Part shown: positions 6,094 through 6,425 of the stretch, one piece after another
Layout: each line of letters opens with the position of its first letter
Position numbering within the stretch: position 1 is the stretch's first letter
Made by a program: the position numbers and the translations under genes
Origin: Planctomycetota bacterium
Lineage (GTDB): Bacteria > Planctomycetota > Planctomycetia > Gemmatales > Gemmataceae
Assembly: GCA_018970845.1 (NCBI GenBank)
Contig: JAGWVO010000209.1
Location: forward strand, 1-6,425
Length of the DNA stretch: 6,425 nucleotides
Direction of reading: 5' to 3'
The notes under the pieces: model-generated
Database searches by the model: none
Told to the model about the DNA's origin: nothing
Seen by the model: only the letters and a program-made list of their open reading frames with translations

Positions 6094-6365
6094 CGCCCCG
6101 CTCCCGGCCGGCCGAACAGCTCCGCCTTCCGCGTCGCCCGTTCCGCCAGCTCCCGCAGCCTCGCCTCCTGCTCCGCCGTCCAGCGGGCCCGCCGCGTGTA
6201 GGTGTGCCTCACGCCCGGCCGGCCCGCGCACGCCAGGCACAGCCCCAGGGGCACCTCGGGCGCCACCCTGAGGCAGTGCAGGCAGAGCGCCGGCATCGGC
6301 GCCCCCGCGCGCGCCGCCCGAGACCCGCGTTCCCGCCGACACCCTCCCGTCGCCGCCATCCTCAT
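6090..6365 (-). CDS. Small two-CxxC zinc-ribbon protein, function unknown
   Basis: A 91-aa protein from the first ATG at 6365; ATGs at 6359 and at residue 24 (before PALCLHC) are alternatives, and the G-rich upstream sequence does not decide. Cys28-x2-Cys31 and Cys43-x2-Cys46, 11 residues apart, form a standard zinc-ribbon spacing. A basic linker (RHTYTRRARW) leads to a helical, highly charged C-terminus (TAEQEARLRELAERATRK, 63-80). The layout, zinc knuckle plus basic helix, suggests DNA or RNA binding. Its place upstream of the terminase could hint at a packaging or regulatory role, but it does not resemble a small terminase I know. It overlaps the next gene by 4 nt. It is the first gene of the visible minus-strand operon. 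Confidence 0.72.
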   Translation of the reverse strand: MRMAATGGCRRERGSRAARAGAPMPALCLHCLRVAPEVPLGLCLACAGRPGVRHTYTRRARWTAEQEARLRELAERATRKAELFGRPGAGR

Positions 6366-6391
6366 GCCCCGCCCCCCGTCCCCTTTCCACT

Positions 6392-6409
6392 ACTGTACAC
6401 TTGTATACT
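6392..6409 (-). promoter_or_regulatory. AT-rich imperfect inverted repeat, candidate promoter/operator
   Basis: An 18-nt imperfect palindrome with core TACA-CT-TGTA (6396-6405) matches its own reverse complement at 12 of 18 positions. It is a sharp AT-rich island in GC-rich sequence, 27 bp upstream of the first zinc-ribbon start. On the minus strand it contains the -10-like TATACA (6402-6407) and TACAGT (6392-6397). Any -35 for the first would run to the window edge or beyond. It could be the promoter of the operon, a repressor operator, or both. Confidence 0.35.
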
Positions 6410-6425
6410 ACGCCCCGCGGATCCC

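Noticed and set aside
3631..6201. An 856-codon open frame on the plus strand
   Set aside because: It is an Arg/Pro/His-rich shadow of the terminase gene and, further right, an out-of-frame reading of the arginase-family gene; no ribosome binding site or motif supports it.
6419..6424. GGATCC at the right edge as a cloning or vector junction
   Set aside because: A single six-base site occurs by chance and no vector-like sequence accompanies it.

Overview
This is a GC-rich bacterial window (by eye about 70% G+C) dominated by a compact HK97-type phage head-morphogenesis module on the minus strand. Read right to left in the direction of transcription it runs: two small cysteine-rich (zinc-ribbon-like) proteins, large terminase, portal, prohead protease, major capsid protein, and a small protein in the position of a capsid decoration factor. 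Several junctions are ATGA overlaps of 4 nt, the others have short gaps with strong AAGGAG ribosome binding sites, and the key catalytic residues of terminase and protease look intact. The module therefore looks maintained rather than decayed: a prophage, a satellite, or a domesticated particle such as a gene transfer agent. The window cannot tell these apart because no integrase, tail, lysis or repressor gene is visible.

One gene breaks the pattern. Between the zinc-ribbon pair and the terminase lies a complete arginase/agmatinase-family metallohydrolase on the plus strand (5063-5890) with its own TACAAT box and Shine-Dalgarno. Its stop codon interlocks with that of the neighbouring minus-strand gene through one CTAG. 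It is the best candidate for cargo or for an unexpected functional link to the particle genes.

The left edge (1-121) has no gene. It holds a hairpin repeat followed by three 25-bp tandem units. The same hairpin, with the same downstream sequence, recurs inverted between the terminase and portal genes (3762-3790). This type of 'GGGGC-tetraloop-GCCCC + CGCTCGCC' element, the GC-rich coding and the TACAAT-type promoter remind me of Planctomycetota (possibly Phycisphaerae-like) genomes. That assignment is an inference from memory and is only weakly supported.

The right edge (6366-6425) holds a short AT-rich stretch with an imperfect inverted repeat upstream of the zinc-ribbon operon, a plausible promoter/operator for minus-strand transcription.
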